64,000 bases of DNA from ZC4RG20 sp963702105 (GTDB taxonomy: Bacteria; Pseudomonadota; Gammaproteobacteria; Steroidobacterales; Rariloculaceae). Position 1 is the first letter of the stretch, and every line of letters starts with the position of its first letter. Where the stretch lies: NCBI GenBank assembly GCA_963702105.1, contig OY969712.1, forward strand, positions 4,898,001 to 4,962,000, given 5' to 3'. The notes below the pieces were generated by a model. It was not told the origin of the DNA. It saw only the letters and a list, made by a program, of their open reading frames with translations, and searched no databases. Made by a program: the position numbers and the translations under genes. Positions 52,990-62,454 of this stretch are shown here, in pieces.

Positions 52990-54639
52990 CTATCCCCTTC
53001 GTCCCTCCATCCGCTCCAGACGTTCCATCCGCTCCAGCCGCTCCAGGCGCTCCAGCCGCTCCAGGCGCTCCAGGCGCTCCAGCCGCTCGGCGACTTGCGG
53101 CGGCAGGTTGCTCTGCCGCTCTTCGGCGAGCGACCGGGACAGCGTATAGCACATGACGAGCAGGACGGCGCAGAACGGTAGGCCCGTTGCGATAGCCGCG
53201 GTCTGCAGCGCGCTCAGCGCATTGCCGCCGCTCAGGGTCCCGGCGATGAGCAGGACAGCGGCGACGACGCCTTCCATGACGGCCCAGAACAGACGCTGCT
53301 GCCAGATCGGCTCCGGGTCCCCGCCGTTCGTGAGGATGTCCACGACGAGTGAGCCCGAATCCGACAACGTCGCGAAAAACAGCGTGACGACGACGATCGC
53401 GAGCACGGACATGGCCATCGAAGCGACGGCCCCGATCGGAAGCTGACCCAACAGCACGAAGATCGCATGCGGAGCCGTCGCCTGCATCAGCGCCGGATCC
53501 GCGCCGGCCATGACCTTGTGCAGCGCCGTCTGGCCGAAAATCACGAACCAGACGATCGAAGCGCCCGTCGGAATCAGCAGAGTGCCCAATATGAACTTGC
53601 GGATCGTGTAGCCGTAGGAGATGCGGGCGATGAACATACCGACGAAGGGCGACCAGGAAATCCACCAGCCCCAATAGAACAACGTCCAGGCCTTCTGAAA
53701 CGCGACGCCCTCGGGGTTCGTGAACAGGCTCAGGCTGTTCTGCACGAGGTGCTGCAGGTAGTAACCCGTGTCCGTGACCATGGCCCCCATCAGGTACCCC
53801 GTCGGCCCGACGACGAACACGAACGCGGCCAGCGCGATGGCCAGCCACATGTTGATGACCGAGAGCCGGCGGATGCCGGCGTCTACGCCGAGCATGACGC
53901 TCGTGATCGCGACGGCCTCGACGGCGCCGATCACGATGAGCTGCGTCGGCAGGCCGTCCGAGACGTTGAACAGATCGCGGAGACCTGCGGCGATCTGATT
54001 GGCCCCGAGGCCGATCGAGGTGGCGAGACCGAACAGCGTGCCGAACACGGCGAGAATATCGATGAGGTGGCCCACGGGTCCGTAAATCCCATCGCCGATG
54101 AGCGGATAGAAGGCGGCCGCGGGCTTGAGCGGCAGGCCGCGCCGGTAAGAGAAAAAGCCCATGGAGAGGCCGAGGACGATGTAGATCGCCCACGGCTGCA
54201 GCCCCCAATGGAAGAACGTGAAGTTCATGGCCTGAACCGCCGCGTCCGCGCTGCCTGCGGGCGCGAGCGGCGGATTCTTGAAGTGCATGAGGGGCTCAGA
54301 GACGCCGTAGTAGACGAGGCCGATGCCCATGCCGGCCGTGAACATCATCGAGACCCACGACCACGTGCCGTATTCGGGTGTCGAGTCGTCGGGGCCGAGG
54401 CGCAGCCGTCCCCAGCGGCTCAACGCGATGATGACGGTGAACAGCAGGAACAGCGCAGTGCTCAGGACGTAGAACCAGCCGAAGTTGGTCGTGATGAAGT
54501 CCTGCACGGCGGTTGCGGCCCGGCCGAAACGCACCGGATATGAGGACGCCAAGGCGACGACGACGAGCACGACGGTAGCGGAGACGAGAAACACGGGCGG
54601 GTTGGTGTGCTTGTGCAGATAGGCCTGGATACGTTGCAT
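52990..54639 (-). CDS. BCCT family betaine/choline/carnitine transporter with (ERL)n tail
   Basis: 549 residues. Twelve helices of the LeuT fold with BCCT signatures SWVSMMFTAGMGIGLVYYGV, FFHWGLQPWAIYIV and the Trp-rich FYWGWWISWSPFVGMFIAR. The Gly-Met-Gly segment fits sodium- or proton-coupled betaine or choline uptake; the substrate is not fixed. The last 35 residues are a strict tripeptide repeat of nine ERL/ERM units encoded by a 9-base tandem repeat (53006-53088), likely a single charged helix or osmosensing tail. UspA is encoded upstream on the same strand. Confidence 0.92.
   Translation of the reverse strand: MQRIQAYLHKHTNPPVFLVSATVVLVVVALASSYPVRFGRAATAVQDFITTNFGWFYVLSTALFLLFTVIIALSRWGRLRLGPDDSTPEYGTWSWVSMMFTAGMGIGLVYYGVSEPLMHFKNPPLAPAGSADAAVQAMNFTFFHWGLQPWAIYIVLGLSMGFFSYRRGLPLKPAAAFYPLIGDGIYGPVGHLIDILAVFGTLFGLATSIGLGANQIAAGLRDLFNVSDGLPTQLIVIGAVEAVAITSVMLGVDAGIRRLSVINMWLAIALAAFVFVVGPTGYLMGAMVTDTGYYLQHLVQNSLSLFTNPEGVAFQKAWTLFYWGWWISWSPFVGMFIARISYGYTIRKFILGTLLIPTGASIVWFVIFGQTALHKVMAGADPALMQATAPHAIFVLLGQLPIGAVASMAMSVLAIVVVTLFFATLSDSGSLVVDILTNGGDPEPIWQQRLFWAVMEGVVAAVLLIAGTLSGGNALSALQTAAIATGLPFCAVLLVMCYTLSRSLAEERQSNLPPQVAERLERLERLERLERLERLERMERLERMEGRRG
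53006..53088 (-). repeat. 9-base tandem repeat encoding (Glu-Arg-Leu/Met)n
   Basis: Nine copies of GAG CGN CTG/ATG in the 3' end of the BCCT gene. The third bases alternate in C/G, and the Leu or Met position varies. Tandem repeats of this kind change length by slippage, and any change stays in frame. Confidence 0.85.
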
Positions 54640-54701
54640 GTAGTCTTCACTCGTTCGTCGTTCGGGAATGGCGTGAGGCCGTCGGCAGCCGTGACGGGCG
54701 T

Positions 54702-55181
54702 TCAGCGCACGAGGATCACCGCACAGGGGGCGGCGTGCAGCACTTTGTGCGAGACGCTCCCGAGGAGTAACCCTTCTAGGTCGCTGACCCCGCGGCTGCC
54801 CATGACGATCGCGTCGACGCCCGCGCGGCCGGCTTCCTCGAGGATCACGTCCGCGGGGGAGCCCTGGCGCACGATCGTATCGATGTGCACGTGCATCGGA
54901 CCGAGCGTCCCCTTCGTCTGCTCGATGACGCCGTGCCCGATTTGCTCGGCCTCTTCGGCCCGTTCCAGGAACCGTCTCGCACGCTCCTCGACGGTCTCGC
55001 GCGGCACGTCTCTGGCCCTTGCCCCTACGGCCTTACCGAGCGGGTCCTGCGCAGCGGGCCATTCGGGCACGTTGAGCAGGTACAGCGTCGCCTCGTCCGG
55101 CGCGGCCAGCCTATGCGCGACGTGCAGGGCCCGCCGGGAATGCTCCGAGCCGTCGATGGGGACCAGGATTTTGTCAAACAT
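54702..55181 (-). CDS. Universal stress protein (UspA family)
   Basis: 159 residues. The UspA fold starts FDKILVPIDGSEHSRRALHV and has the ATP-binding GSRGVSDLEGLLLGSVSHKV near the C-terminus (G-x2-G-x9-G-S type). A nucleotide-binding stress protein; its short gap to the BCCT gene on the same strand suggests a joint response to osmotic or stationary-phase stress. Confidence 0.92.
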   Translation of the reverse strand: MFDKILVPIDGSEHSRRALHVAHRLAAPDEATLYLLNVPEWPAAQDPLGKAVGARARDVPRETVEERARRFLERAEEAEQIGHGVIEQTKGTLGPMHVHIDTIVRQGSPADVILEEAGRAGVDAIVMGSRGVSDLEGLLLGSVSHKVLHAAPCAVILVR

Positions 55182-55355
55182 GCCGCTACCTGCGAAATCT
55201 CGTGCGTGCGGCCAGTCTAACGGCTCGCGCCGAACGGCTCGAACTCGGGGGTCTGCCTGAACGGCGCAGCCACGCTTTGAGAGCGGACAGGCTCGGCCAG
55301 CGGGGACGTCGGCGGCGGGGCTTCAGCGTGCCTACAGCGCGCCTATAGCGTTCCT

Positions 55356-56096
55356 TCAGCCCGCCGCCGACTCCGCGAGCCGCGCCATCGTCGCCTCGAT
55401 CTCGGCCAGGACGGCCTCGACGGCCTCCGCGTCCGTGCCGCGCACGACGAGATTCGCGCCGAAGCGCCCGTCCCGCGTGAAGGGATAACTGCCGATCTCG
55501 ACCTCGGGGTGCGCAAGGGCGATGCGCTCGAGCGGCGCTGCGATGTCGCCCTCGCGGAGCAGCACGTCCACGCTGCGAGCGTGGATCGCGGCGCCGCGCG
55601 CGAGCTCGGCCGCCGCAGATTCGAACATGGCCCGCGCGATCGCGGGTATGCCGGCGAGCACGTAGACGTTGCCCATACGGAAGCCCGGGGCCTGGCTCAC
55701 GGGGTTGTCGATGAGCGCGGCCCCCGCAGGAATCCGCGCCATCTTGAGCCGCGCCTCGTTGAGCTCGCGGTCCGGGCGCTGCATGCGCCGCACGGCCTCC
55801 TCGTCGACGACGAGCTCGACGCCGAAGGCTTTGGCGATCGAATCGGCCGTGATGTCGTCGTGGGTCGGTCCGATGCCGCCCGTCGTGAAGACATACGTGA
55901 AACGCGCGCGGCATTCGTTGACGTGCGCCACGATCGCCGCCGTGTCGTCGCGCACCACGCGCGCCTCGACGAGCGTGATTCCGAGCTTCGCAAGCTCTTC
56001 GCCGAGGTATTTGAGGTTGAGGTCCTGCGTCTTTCCGGAGAGGATCTCGTTGCCGATGATCAGCACGCAGGCGGTCGGATTCGAGGTCGTGCTCAT
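55356..56096 (-). CDS. CinA-type (MoaB/MogA-domain) protein, short form
   Basis: 246 residues from ATG 56096. Molybdopterin-binding-like domain of CinA: ACVLIIGNEILSGKTQDLNL, FTTGGIGPTHDDITADSIAK, and PGFRMGNVYVLAGIP, then about 80 residues of the middle domain. The C-terminal PncC deamidase of full CinA is missing. This short form is a nucleotide or NAD-related hydrolase in other bacteria, but activity here is unproven. Coupled to the EEP gene (ATGA); last gene of the extended trp transcript. Confidence 0.88.
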   Translation of the reverse strand: MSTTSNPTACVLIIGNEILSGKTQDLNLKYLGEELAKLGITLVEARVVRDDTAAIVAHVNECRARFTYVFTTGGIGPTHDDITADSIAKAFGVELVVDEEAVRRMQRPDRELNEARLKMARIPAGAALIDNPVSQAPGFRMGNVYVLAGIPAIARAMFESAAAELARGAAIHARSVDVLLREGDIAAPLERIALAHPEVEIGSYPFTRDGRFGANLVVRGTDAEAVEAVLAEIEATMARLAESAAG

Positions 56097-57022
56097 CGAT
56101 GATCTTCCAGGCTCACACGGCAAAGGATCGGGTAATGGTCCGAGCCGAACGCGGCGAGGCGCTCGAACGAGGCGCCCGCCACCTTCGAGTTCACCACGCA
56201 ATGATCTATGGGGATCCCGAGAATTGGCAAGAAAGTGGGCCACGTGATGTCGAGCCCCGCGCGCACGTCGTGCAGTTTCGAGCCGGCGAGCCAGTCCCGG
56301 AAATACGGTGAATAGGGCGTCGTGTTGAAGTCGCCGACCGCGACGAGCGGGAGGTCCTCGCGCCGCGTCACGACCGCGAGATCCCTGTATTGCCGGTCCC
56401 GCTCGGCAGCCTTGCGCGGATTCGTCGGAGAGCGCAGATGCAGGGCGAGCAGCCGCACCGGGCCCTCCGGCGTCGAGACGAGCGCTTCGACGGTCGTCGC
56501 CGTCTCGAGCGCAAAGGCCTTGCCGCGCAGCGGGTAGCGCGACCAGACGCCGACGCCGTAGGGATCGTTGCGGGCCGCGAGCAGCCGGTAGGGATACTGG
56601 GCGTCGAGCGGTTCGAGGCCCTTGCGCCACGCGGGCGTGAACTCGACGGTCACGACAACGTCGGGTCGGCGTGCATAGATGATCTCGAGCAGCCTTTGGT
56701 AGGAGCGGTTGTCCCAGAGCACGTTGGCGGAGAGAACGTCGATCGAGCCGCGCGAGGGCGCGGCGTGCGTCGTCGGAATCGCGCCGAGATAGGGCGCGAC
56801 GGGAACGCCGTTGACGAGCGCCGCGGCGCCGAGCGCGAGCGCCCAGAGCCGCCGTCTGCGCAGCAAGAGTCCGACGGCCAGAGCCGCGCCGACGACGAAG
56901 AGCTGCAGCCTGAAGTGCGTGAAGAGCTCGAAGATCCACCAGGTTTTTGCCGCGAACGAGAACAGCGTCGCCGCGAGCGCGCCGGCGGCGCCGAAGGTCA
57001 GGACCCGATCGACGCCGCTCAC
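56093..57022 (-). CDS. Endonuclease/exonuclease/phosphatase (EEP) family membrane protein
   Basis: 309 residues from GTG 57022. Three N-terminal hydrophobic segments (VLTFGAAGALAATLFSFAA, QLFVVGAALAVGLLL, LWALALGAAALVNGV), then an EEP domain: LSANVLWDNRSYQRLLEII, VVVTVEFTPAW, LLALHLRSP, VAVGDFNTTPYSPYF, and GSDHYPILCRVSL at the end. The catalytic Glu, Asn-Asp pair and His are present. The fold acts on nucleic acids or phospholipids (endonuclease, phosphodiesterase or sphingomyelinase); the substrate is unknown. Starts one base past the DUF2007 stop. Confidence 0.86.
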   Translation of the reverse strand: MSGVDRVLTFGAAGALAATLFSFAAKTWWIFELFTHFRLQLFVVGAALAVGLLLRRRRLWALALGAAALVNGVPVAPYLGAIPTTHAAPSRGSIDVLSANVLWDNRSYQRLLEIIYARRPDVVVTVEFTPAWRKGLEPLDAQYPYRLLAARNDPYGVGVWSRYPLRGKAFALETATTVEALVSTPEGPVRLLALHLRSPTNPRKAAERDRQYRDLAVVTRREDLPLVAVGDFNTTPYSPYFRDWLAGSKLHDVRAGLDITWPTFLPILGIPIDHCVVNSKVAGASFERLAAFGSDHYPILCRVSLEDHR

Positions 57023-57023
57023 G

Positions 57024-57335
57024 TCAGCGCTGAGGGTCGGGCGAGCCGCAGCGCCAGCACGCCGCGAACTGCCCCTCGTTGAGCTCGGCGCATTGTCCGC
57101 AGCGCCAGTCGGGCGCCGCGACCGGCTCGCGCTGCTGGTCGATGAGTTGCCGCGCCCGCGGCAGCTCCTCGTCGCGCAGGACCCAGAGCTCGGGCAGGCA
57201 CTCGAGGAACGGGATTTCGCCGAGCGCGCCCGAAAGCTGCTCGTTCCGGATCACGCAGGCGATGCCCGCGTGCTCGAGCAGGTTGCGGAAGTGACCGACC
57301 TCGGCCAGGGACTCGCTCTGAAAGACGCGCTTCAC
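57024..57335 (-). CDS. DUF2007 protein with zinc-ribbon-like C-terminus
   Basis: 103 residues. DUF2007 fold (MKRVFQSESLAEVGHFRNLL, ACVIRNEQLSGALGEIPF, ELWVLRDEELPRARQLIDQQ), followed by a Cys4 motif (WRCGQCAELNEGQFAACWRC) that may bind zinc. DUF2007 proteins often act as small ferredoxin-like or signalling modules; function unproven. Starts three bases after trpA and ends one base before the EEP gene. Confidence 0.9.
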   Translation of the reverse strand: MKRVFQSESLAEVGHFRNLLEHAGIACVIRNEQLSGALGEIPFLECLPELWVLRDEELPRARQLIDQQREPVAAPDWRCGQCAELNEGQFAACWRCGSPDPQR

Positions 57336-57338
57336 CGG

Positions 57339-58160
57339 CTAGCCCCCGGCGGTCTCGCTCTCGGCGGCCTGGCTCTCCTGGGCCGGGCTCTGCGCGGCCC
57401 CGCCCCGCAGGCCGCGGATGAAGGCCGCTGGGTCCCCGCCGCGCTCGAGCAGCTCGACGAGCGCGGAGCCGACGATGACGCCGTCCGCGTGGCCGCCGAG
57501 CGTCGCGACCTGCTCGGGCGTGCGCACGCCGAAGCCGGCGCAGACGGGCACGCGCGAGGCGGCCTTGACGGCGTCGAGATAGGCGCCGATTTCGGCCGGC
57601 AGCTGCTGCCCGGCGCCCGTGATTCCCGTGCGTGTGACGGCATAGACGAAGCCCGTGCTCGCGGCGCAGAGCGCCCCGAGCCGCGCCGCCGGCGTCGCGG
57701 GCGTGACGAGCTGCACGAGCGCAAGCCCCGCGGCCTCGAGCGGCGCGGCAAGCGGCTTGCTTTCCTCGAAAGGCAGGTCCGGCACGATGAAGCCGCTGAC
57801 GCCGGTCTCCGCCGCCCGTGCCGCGAGCGCCTCGTAGCCGAACGCGAGCAGCGGATTCAGGTAGCTCATGAGCAGAAGCGGCGCGCCGCCGCCGCGGGGC
57901 CGCCGCTCGAGCCGGTCGAAGATCCACTTGAGCGACACGCCGTGCTCGATGGCGGCGCGGCTCGAGCGCTGGATCGTGACGCCGTCGGCCATCGGATCGG
58001 AGAACGGCACGCCGATCTCGACGGCATCGGCGGCTTCGGCGATCGTGTCGAGATCCTCGAGGAAGCGGTCCGGGTCCGGGTACCCAGCCGTCAGGAACGC
58101 GACGATCGCGGGACCGTTGCCGCGCTTCAGCGCGGCGCCGATAGCCTCATGCGGCTGCAT
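57339..58160 (-). CDS. trpA: Tryptophan synthase alpha subunit
   Basis: 273 residues. Both catalytic acids lie in the VEIGVPFSDPMADGV segment (Glu49/Asp60 of E. coli); LTAGYPDP and GFGVRTPEQVATLGGHADGV follow. Cleaves indole-3-glycerol phosphate to indole. Its start overlaps the trpB stop by 14 bases. An Ala/Gln/Glu-rich tail ends the protein. Confidence 0.97.
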   Translation of the reverse strand: MQPHEAIGAALKRGNGPAIVAFLTAGYPDPDRFLEDLDTIAEAADAVEIGVPFSDPMADGVTIQRSSRAAIEHGVSLKWIFDRLERRPRGGGAPLLLMSYLNPLLAFGYEALAARAAETGVSGFIVPDLPFEESKPLAAPLEAAGLALVQLVTPATPAARLGALCAASTGFVYAVTRTGITGAGQQLPAEIGAYLDAVKAASRVPVCAGFGVRTPEQVATLGGHADGVIVGSALVELLERGGDPAAFIRGLRGGAAQSPAQESQAAESETAGG

Positions 58161-59397
58161 GCTTCGCTCCCGATTCCTTGGTCAAGCTTGCGAGGATCGG
58201 CATGTCCTTGTCGCCCCGGCCCGATAAGCCGATGAGTATTCTGCGCCCCGCGTTGCGCTCGGCCCAGCGCCTGGCGCCCGCGAGCGCGTGCGAGCTCTCG
58301 AGCGCCGGCAGGATGCCCTCGGCGGCGCAGAGCTCGTCGAGCGCGGCCACGGCCTCGTCGTCCGAGGCCGTCACGTATTCGACGCGGCCCACGAGCTTCA
58401 GCAGTGCATGCTCGGGCCCGACGCCCGGATAGTCGAGTCCGGCCGACACCGAGTGCGTCTCCTGAATCTGGCCGTCCGCGTCGTAGAGCAGCATCGAGTA
58501 GTTGCCGTGCAGCACGCCCGGGCGGCCCGCCGAGAGCGTCGCGGAATGCCGGCCCAGGGCCGGGCCCGTGCCGCCGGCCTCCACGCCGAACAGGGCGACT
58601 TCGGCGTCGCCGAGGAAGGCGTGGAACAGGCCGATCGCGTTCGAGCCGCCGCCGACGCAGGCGAAAACGGCATCGGGGCGTCCGGGCTTCTCGAGCATCT
58701 GGGCCCGCGCCTCGCGGCCGATGACGGCCTGCAGCTCGCGCACGAGGTAGGGATAGGGGTGCGGGCCGATGGCCGAGCCGATCAGGTAGTAGGTTCCTTC
58801 CGGATCGGCGACCCAGTCGCGGATCGCCTCGTCGATGGCCGCCCGCAGTGTGCGGTCGCCGGACTTGACGGCGACGACCTCGGCGCCGAGCCGCCGCATG
58901 CGGTCGACGTTGGGCGCCTGCCGTGCGACATCGATCTCTCCCATGTAAACCGTGCAGGGCAGCCCCACGCGGGCGCAGGCTGCGGCCGAGGCGACGCCGT
59001 GCTGCCCGGCGCCGGTCTCCGCGACGATGCGCTTCGCGCCGAGCGTCTGCGCGAGCAGGGCCTGGCCGATTGCGTTGTTGATCTTGTGCGCGCCGGTGTG
59101 CGCCAGGTCTTCGCGCTTGAGCCAGACTTCGGCGCCCCAGCGCTCGCCGAGCCGCGGCGCCGGCGTCAGCGCGGTGGGTCGGCCGACCCAGTCCTCGAGC
59201 TCGGCGCCCAGGCGGCGCTCGAACTCGGGGTCGTGCAGCAGCGTGCGCACGCCTTCCTCGAGCCGCGAGATGGCGGGCATCAGGGTCTCGGGCACGTAGC
59301 GGCCGCCGAAGGGTCCGTAGCGCCCGGCGCGGTCCGGGAAGCGGCCCGCGAGCAGCGCCTCGAGCAGAGCGTTGCGCTCCGCGGCATCGATTGACAT
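58147..59397 (-). CDS. trpB: Tryptophan synthase beta subunit
   Basis: 416 residues from ATG 59397. PLP-binding Lys in REDLAHTGAHKINNAIGQAL, the phosphate loop CVGGGSNAIGLFHAFLGD, and GRYGPFGGRYVPETLM at the start. Condenses indole with serine. One base separates it from the trpF stop. Confidence 0.97.
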   Translation of the reverse strand: MSIDAAERNALLEALLAGRFPDRAGRYGPFGGRYVPETLMPAISRLEEGVRTLLHDPEFERRLGAELEDWVGRPTALTPAPRLGERWGAEVWLKREDLAHTGAHKINNAIGQALLAQTLGAKRIVAETGAGQHGVASAAACARVGLPCTVYMGEIDVARQAPNVDRMRRLGAEVVAVKSGDRTLRAAIDEAIRDWVADPEGTYYLIGSAIGPHPYPYLVRELQAVIGREARAQMLEKPGRPDAVFACVGGGSNAIGLFHAFLGDAEVALFGVEAGGTGPALGRHSATLSAGRPGVLHGNYSMLLYDADGQIQETHSVSAGLDYPGVGPEHALLKLVGRVEYVTASDDEAVAALDELCAAEGILPALESSHALAGARRWAERNAGRRILIGLSGRGDKDMPILASLTKESGAKHAAA

Positions 59398-59398
59398 T

Positions 59399-59992
59399 TC
59401 AATCCTCCTTGGCCGCGGCTCTGGCCCGCAGCACGAAACGTTTGATCTTGTCCGGGTCCTTGTCCCCCGGCGCGCGCTCGACGCCCGAGGAGACGTCGAC
59501 GCCCCAGGGGCGGACCCGGCGGATTGCCTCGGCAACGTTGTCCGGGGCGAGGCCGCCCGCGAGGACCAACGGCGTCGCGGCCGCGAGCTGCGCGGCCTCG
59601 TCCCAGTCCGCTGCCTCGCCGCGGCCGCTGTGCGGGCCCTCGTAGAGCAGCCGCGGAACGCGGCGCGCCGCCGCAGGCACGCGGCCGCTGCGGTAGACGG
59701 GCAAGGCCTCGCAGCCCGCCGGCAGCTCGAGCTGCTCGAGGTCCTCGGCGTCCGTCTGCAGCCAGTCCGGGGCGAAGGTCTCGAGCACGGCCGCGACGAG
59801 CTCGGTCGAGGGGTGGCGCATGACGGCCACGCGCAGCACGCCCGCGGTGAGTCCCGCGCAGAGCGCCTTGGCCTCGTCCGGCGCCACCCGCCGCGGCGAA
59901 GGCGCGAAGACGAAGCCGACCGCGTCGGCGCCGGCCTCGACGGCGGCCTCGACGGCAGGCCGGCTCGTGAGTCCGCAGATCTTCACGAACAT
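59399..59992 (-). CDS. trpF: Phosphoribosylanthranilate isomerase
   Basis: 197 residues from ATG 59992. VKICGLTSRPAVEAAVEAGA with the catalytic Cys, LRVAVMRHPSTELV and the phosphate site VDVSSGVERAPGDKDPDKI are complete. Catalyses the Amadori rearrangement in tryptophan synthesis. Overlaps trpC by ten bases. Confidence 0.97.
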   Translation of the reverse strand: MFVKICGLTSRPAVEAAVEAGADAVGFVFAPSPRRVAPDEAKALCAGLTAGVLRVAVMRHPSTELVAAVLETFAPDWLQTDAEDLEQLELPAGCEALPVYRSGRVPAAARRVPRLLYEGPHSGRGEAADWDEAAQLAAATPLVLAGGLAPDNVAEAIRRVRPWGVDVSSGVERAPGDKDPDKIKRFVLRARAAAKED

Positions 59993-60825
59993 GCGTGCCT
60001 CGCCGCTTCGCGGCCCGTCGCGACGAGCCGGGCCGCGGCCGCGCCGGGGTCCGCCGACTGCATGAGCGAGGAGCCGACGAGCGCGAGGCGGTAGCCTTGC
60101 GCCGCGACGCTGCGGATGTCCTCGGGCCCCGCAATGCCGCTCTCGGCGACGGCTGGCAAGCCGCGCGGCAGGGCCGGCGCGAGCGCGGCGAAGCGCGCGA
60201 AGTCCACGCGCAGCGTCGTGAGGTCGCGGCAGTTCACGCCGGCCAGCACGGGCGGCCGGCGCCCGGCGAGGTCGAGCGCGGCGATGCGCGCGAGATCGTC
60301 GGCGCCGAAGGCCTCGAGCACCACGAACAGCCCGCATTCGCGCGCACAGTCGAGGAGCGCGCGAATCTCGCCGTCCTCGAGCATCGTCGCGATGACGAGC
60401 ACCCCGCTCGCACCGGCCGCGCGGGCCTCGAGCACCTGGTAGGGGTCCGTGAGAAAGTCCTTGCGCATGACGGGCACGCCGTGAGGCGCGAGAGCGGCCG
60501 CGGCCTCGCGAAGGTGCGCGAGCGAGCCCAGGAACTCGTCGGGCTCGGTCAGGACCGAAACGCAGGCGACGCCGGCCGCCGCGTAGGCCTCGAGCTGGCG
60601 CCCCCGGTCGAAGGTCGCGCCGCCGAGGGCTCCGGCGGCCGGGGACCTGAGCTTGAGCTCCGCGATGAGGTCGAATCCCTCGAGCGCGAGCGGCGGGGGG
60701 GCCGGCGCCGAGAGCGCGCGGGCACGCAGCTCGGGTTCGGCAAGGGCCGCCCGGGCCGCGCGCACCCGTGCCCGGCTCGCGCGGGCCATGCGGGCCAGGA
60801 AGCCGCCCTCGGCCGAGCCGCTCAC
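59983..60825 (-). CDS. trpC: Indole-3-glycerol phosphate synthase
   Basis: 280 residues from GTG 60825 (overlap GTGA with the trpD stop); ATG 60789 would give 268. Key motifs are IAELKLRSPAAG with the catalytic Lys, VMRKDFLTDPYQVLEARAAG, GVNCRDLTTLRVD, AVAESGIAGPEDI and ALVGSSLMQ. A stand-alone enzyme here, not fused to TrpF. Confidence 0.96.
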   Translation of the reverse strand: MSGSAEGGFLARMARASRARVRAARAALAEPELRARALSAPAPPPLALEGFDLIAELKLRSPAAGALGGATFDRGRQLEAYAAAGVACVSVLTEPDEFLGSLAHLREAAAALAPHGVPVMRKDFLTDPYQVLEARAAGASGVLVIATMLEDGEIRALLDCARECGLFVVLEAFGADDLARIAALDLAGRRPPVLAGVNCRDLTTLRVDFARFAALAPALPRGLPAVAESGIAGPEDIRSVAAQGYRLALVGSSLMQSADPGAAAARLVATGREAARHACS

Positions 60826-61860
60826 GAAGCGTCCCTGCGGCCGAGCTCGGCGAGCCGCGCGAGCAGGCGGGCCGCCGCGCCCTCCTCGATGGCGGCCCGG
60901 GCGCGCTCGATCGCGGCGGCCGGGTCGGCCGCCTCGCCCGTGACCTCGAGGGCGAGGGCCGCGCCGAGGACGAGCGCGTCGCGATGGGCCGGGTCGTCCT
61001 CGCCGCGCAGCGCGGCTTCGAGGCGCCGCGCATTCTCGACGGCGTCGCCGCCCTTGAGGGCCTCGACGCCGCAGCGGGCGAGGCCGTAGTCGGCGGGGTC
61101 GCGCACGCTGCGCGCGACGCTGCCGGGCCGCACGTCGAAGCAGACGAACGGTCCGACCGGTGTCGCCTCGTCCCAACCCTCGGCGCCGTGGACGACGAAG
61201 GCCCGCTCGATCTGCATGCCGGCGAGCGTCTCGGCCATGAGCGCGGCGGTGGGCTCGCTGTAGGCGCCGATCACGTGGTAGGGCGGCGCGGCGGGGTTCG
61301 CGAGCGGCCCCAGGATGTTGAACACGGTCCGCACGCCGAGCGCCGCGCGCACCGGGGCGATGTGCTTCATTGCCGGGTGGAAGTGCGGCGCGAACAGGAA
61401 CGTGAAGCCGATCTCGGCGAGGTACTCCGCGGCGCGCCGCTCGTCGAGCGGCAGCGGCAGGCCGAGCGCGGCCAGCACGTCGGCGCTGCCCGAGCGGCTC
61501 GAGATCGAGCGGTTGCCGTGCTTGATGACGGCGGCGCCGGCCGCGGCGGCGAGCAGCGCGCTGCCCGTCGAGAGGTTCAGGCTGCCGGAGCCGTCGCCGC
61601 CCGTGCCGACGACATCCACGAAGCGCGGGCCGGGCTCGATGGCCGGACGCCGAGCGAGACGCCGCATGGCGTTTGCAAAGCCGCGGATCTCCGCGGCCGC
61701 TTCGCCCTTGGCACGGAGCGCCGCGAGCAGCGCGCCCGCCAGCGCGGCCTCGAGCCGGCCCGTGGCCATGGCGACGAGCAGAGCGTCGGCTTCGGCTTCG
61801 CTCAGGTGCCGGCCCGCGAGCAGGCCCTCGAGGAGCCGGGTCGGAGGCGGGCTCAGATCC

Positions 61861-61871
<11 letters not shown>
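60822..61871 (-). CDS. trpD: Anthranilate phosphoribosyltransferase
   Basis: 349 residues. FVDVVGTGGDGSGSLNLSTG binds PRPP, KHGNRSISSRSGSADVLAAL binds anthranilate, and LGVRTVFNILGPLANPA completes the family pattern. Overlaps trpG by 11 bases. Confidence 0.97.

Positions 61872-62450
<579 letters not shown>

Positions 62451-62454
<4 letters not shown>

Noticed and set aside
53006..53088. CRISPR-like or satellite array
   Set aside because: Nine-base units without spacers, in frame inside the BCCT gene; a coding tandem repeat.
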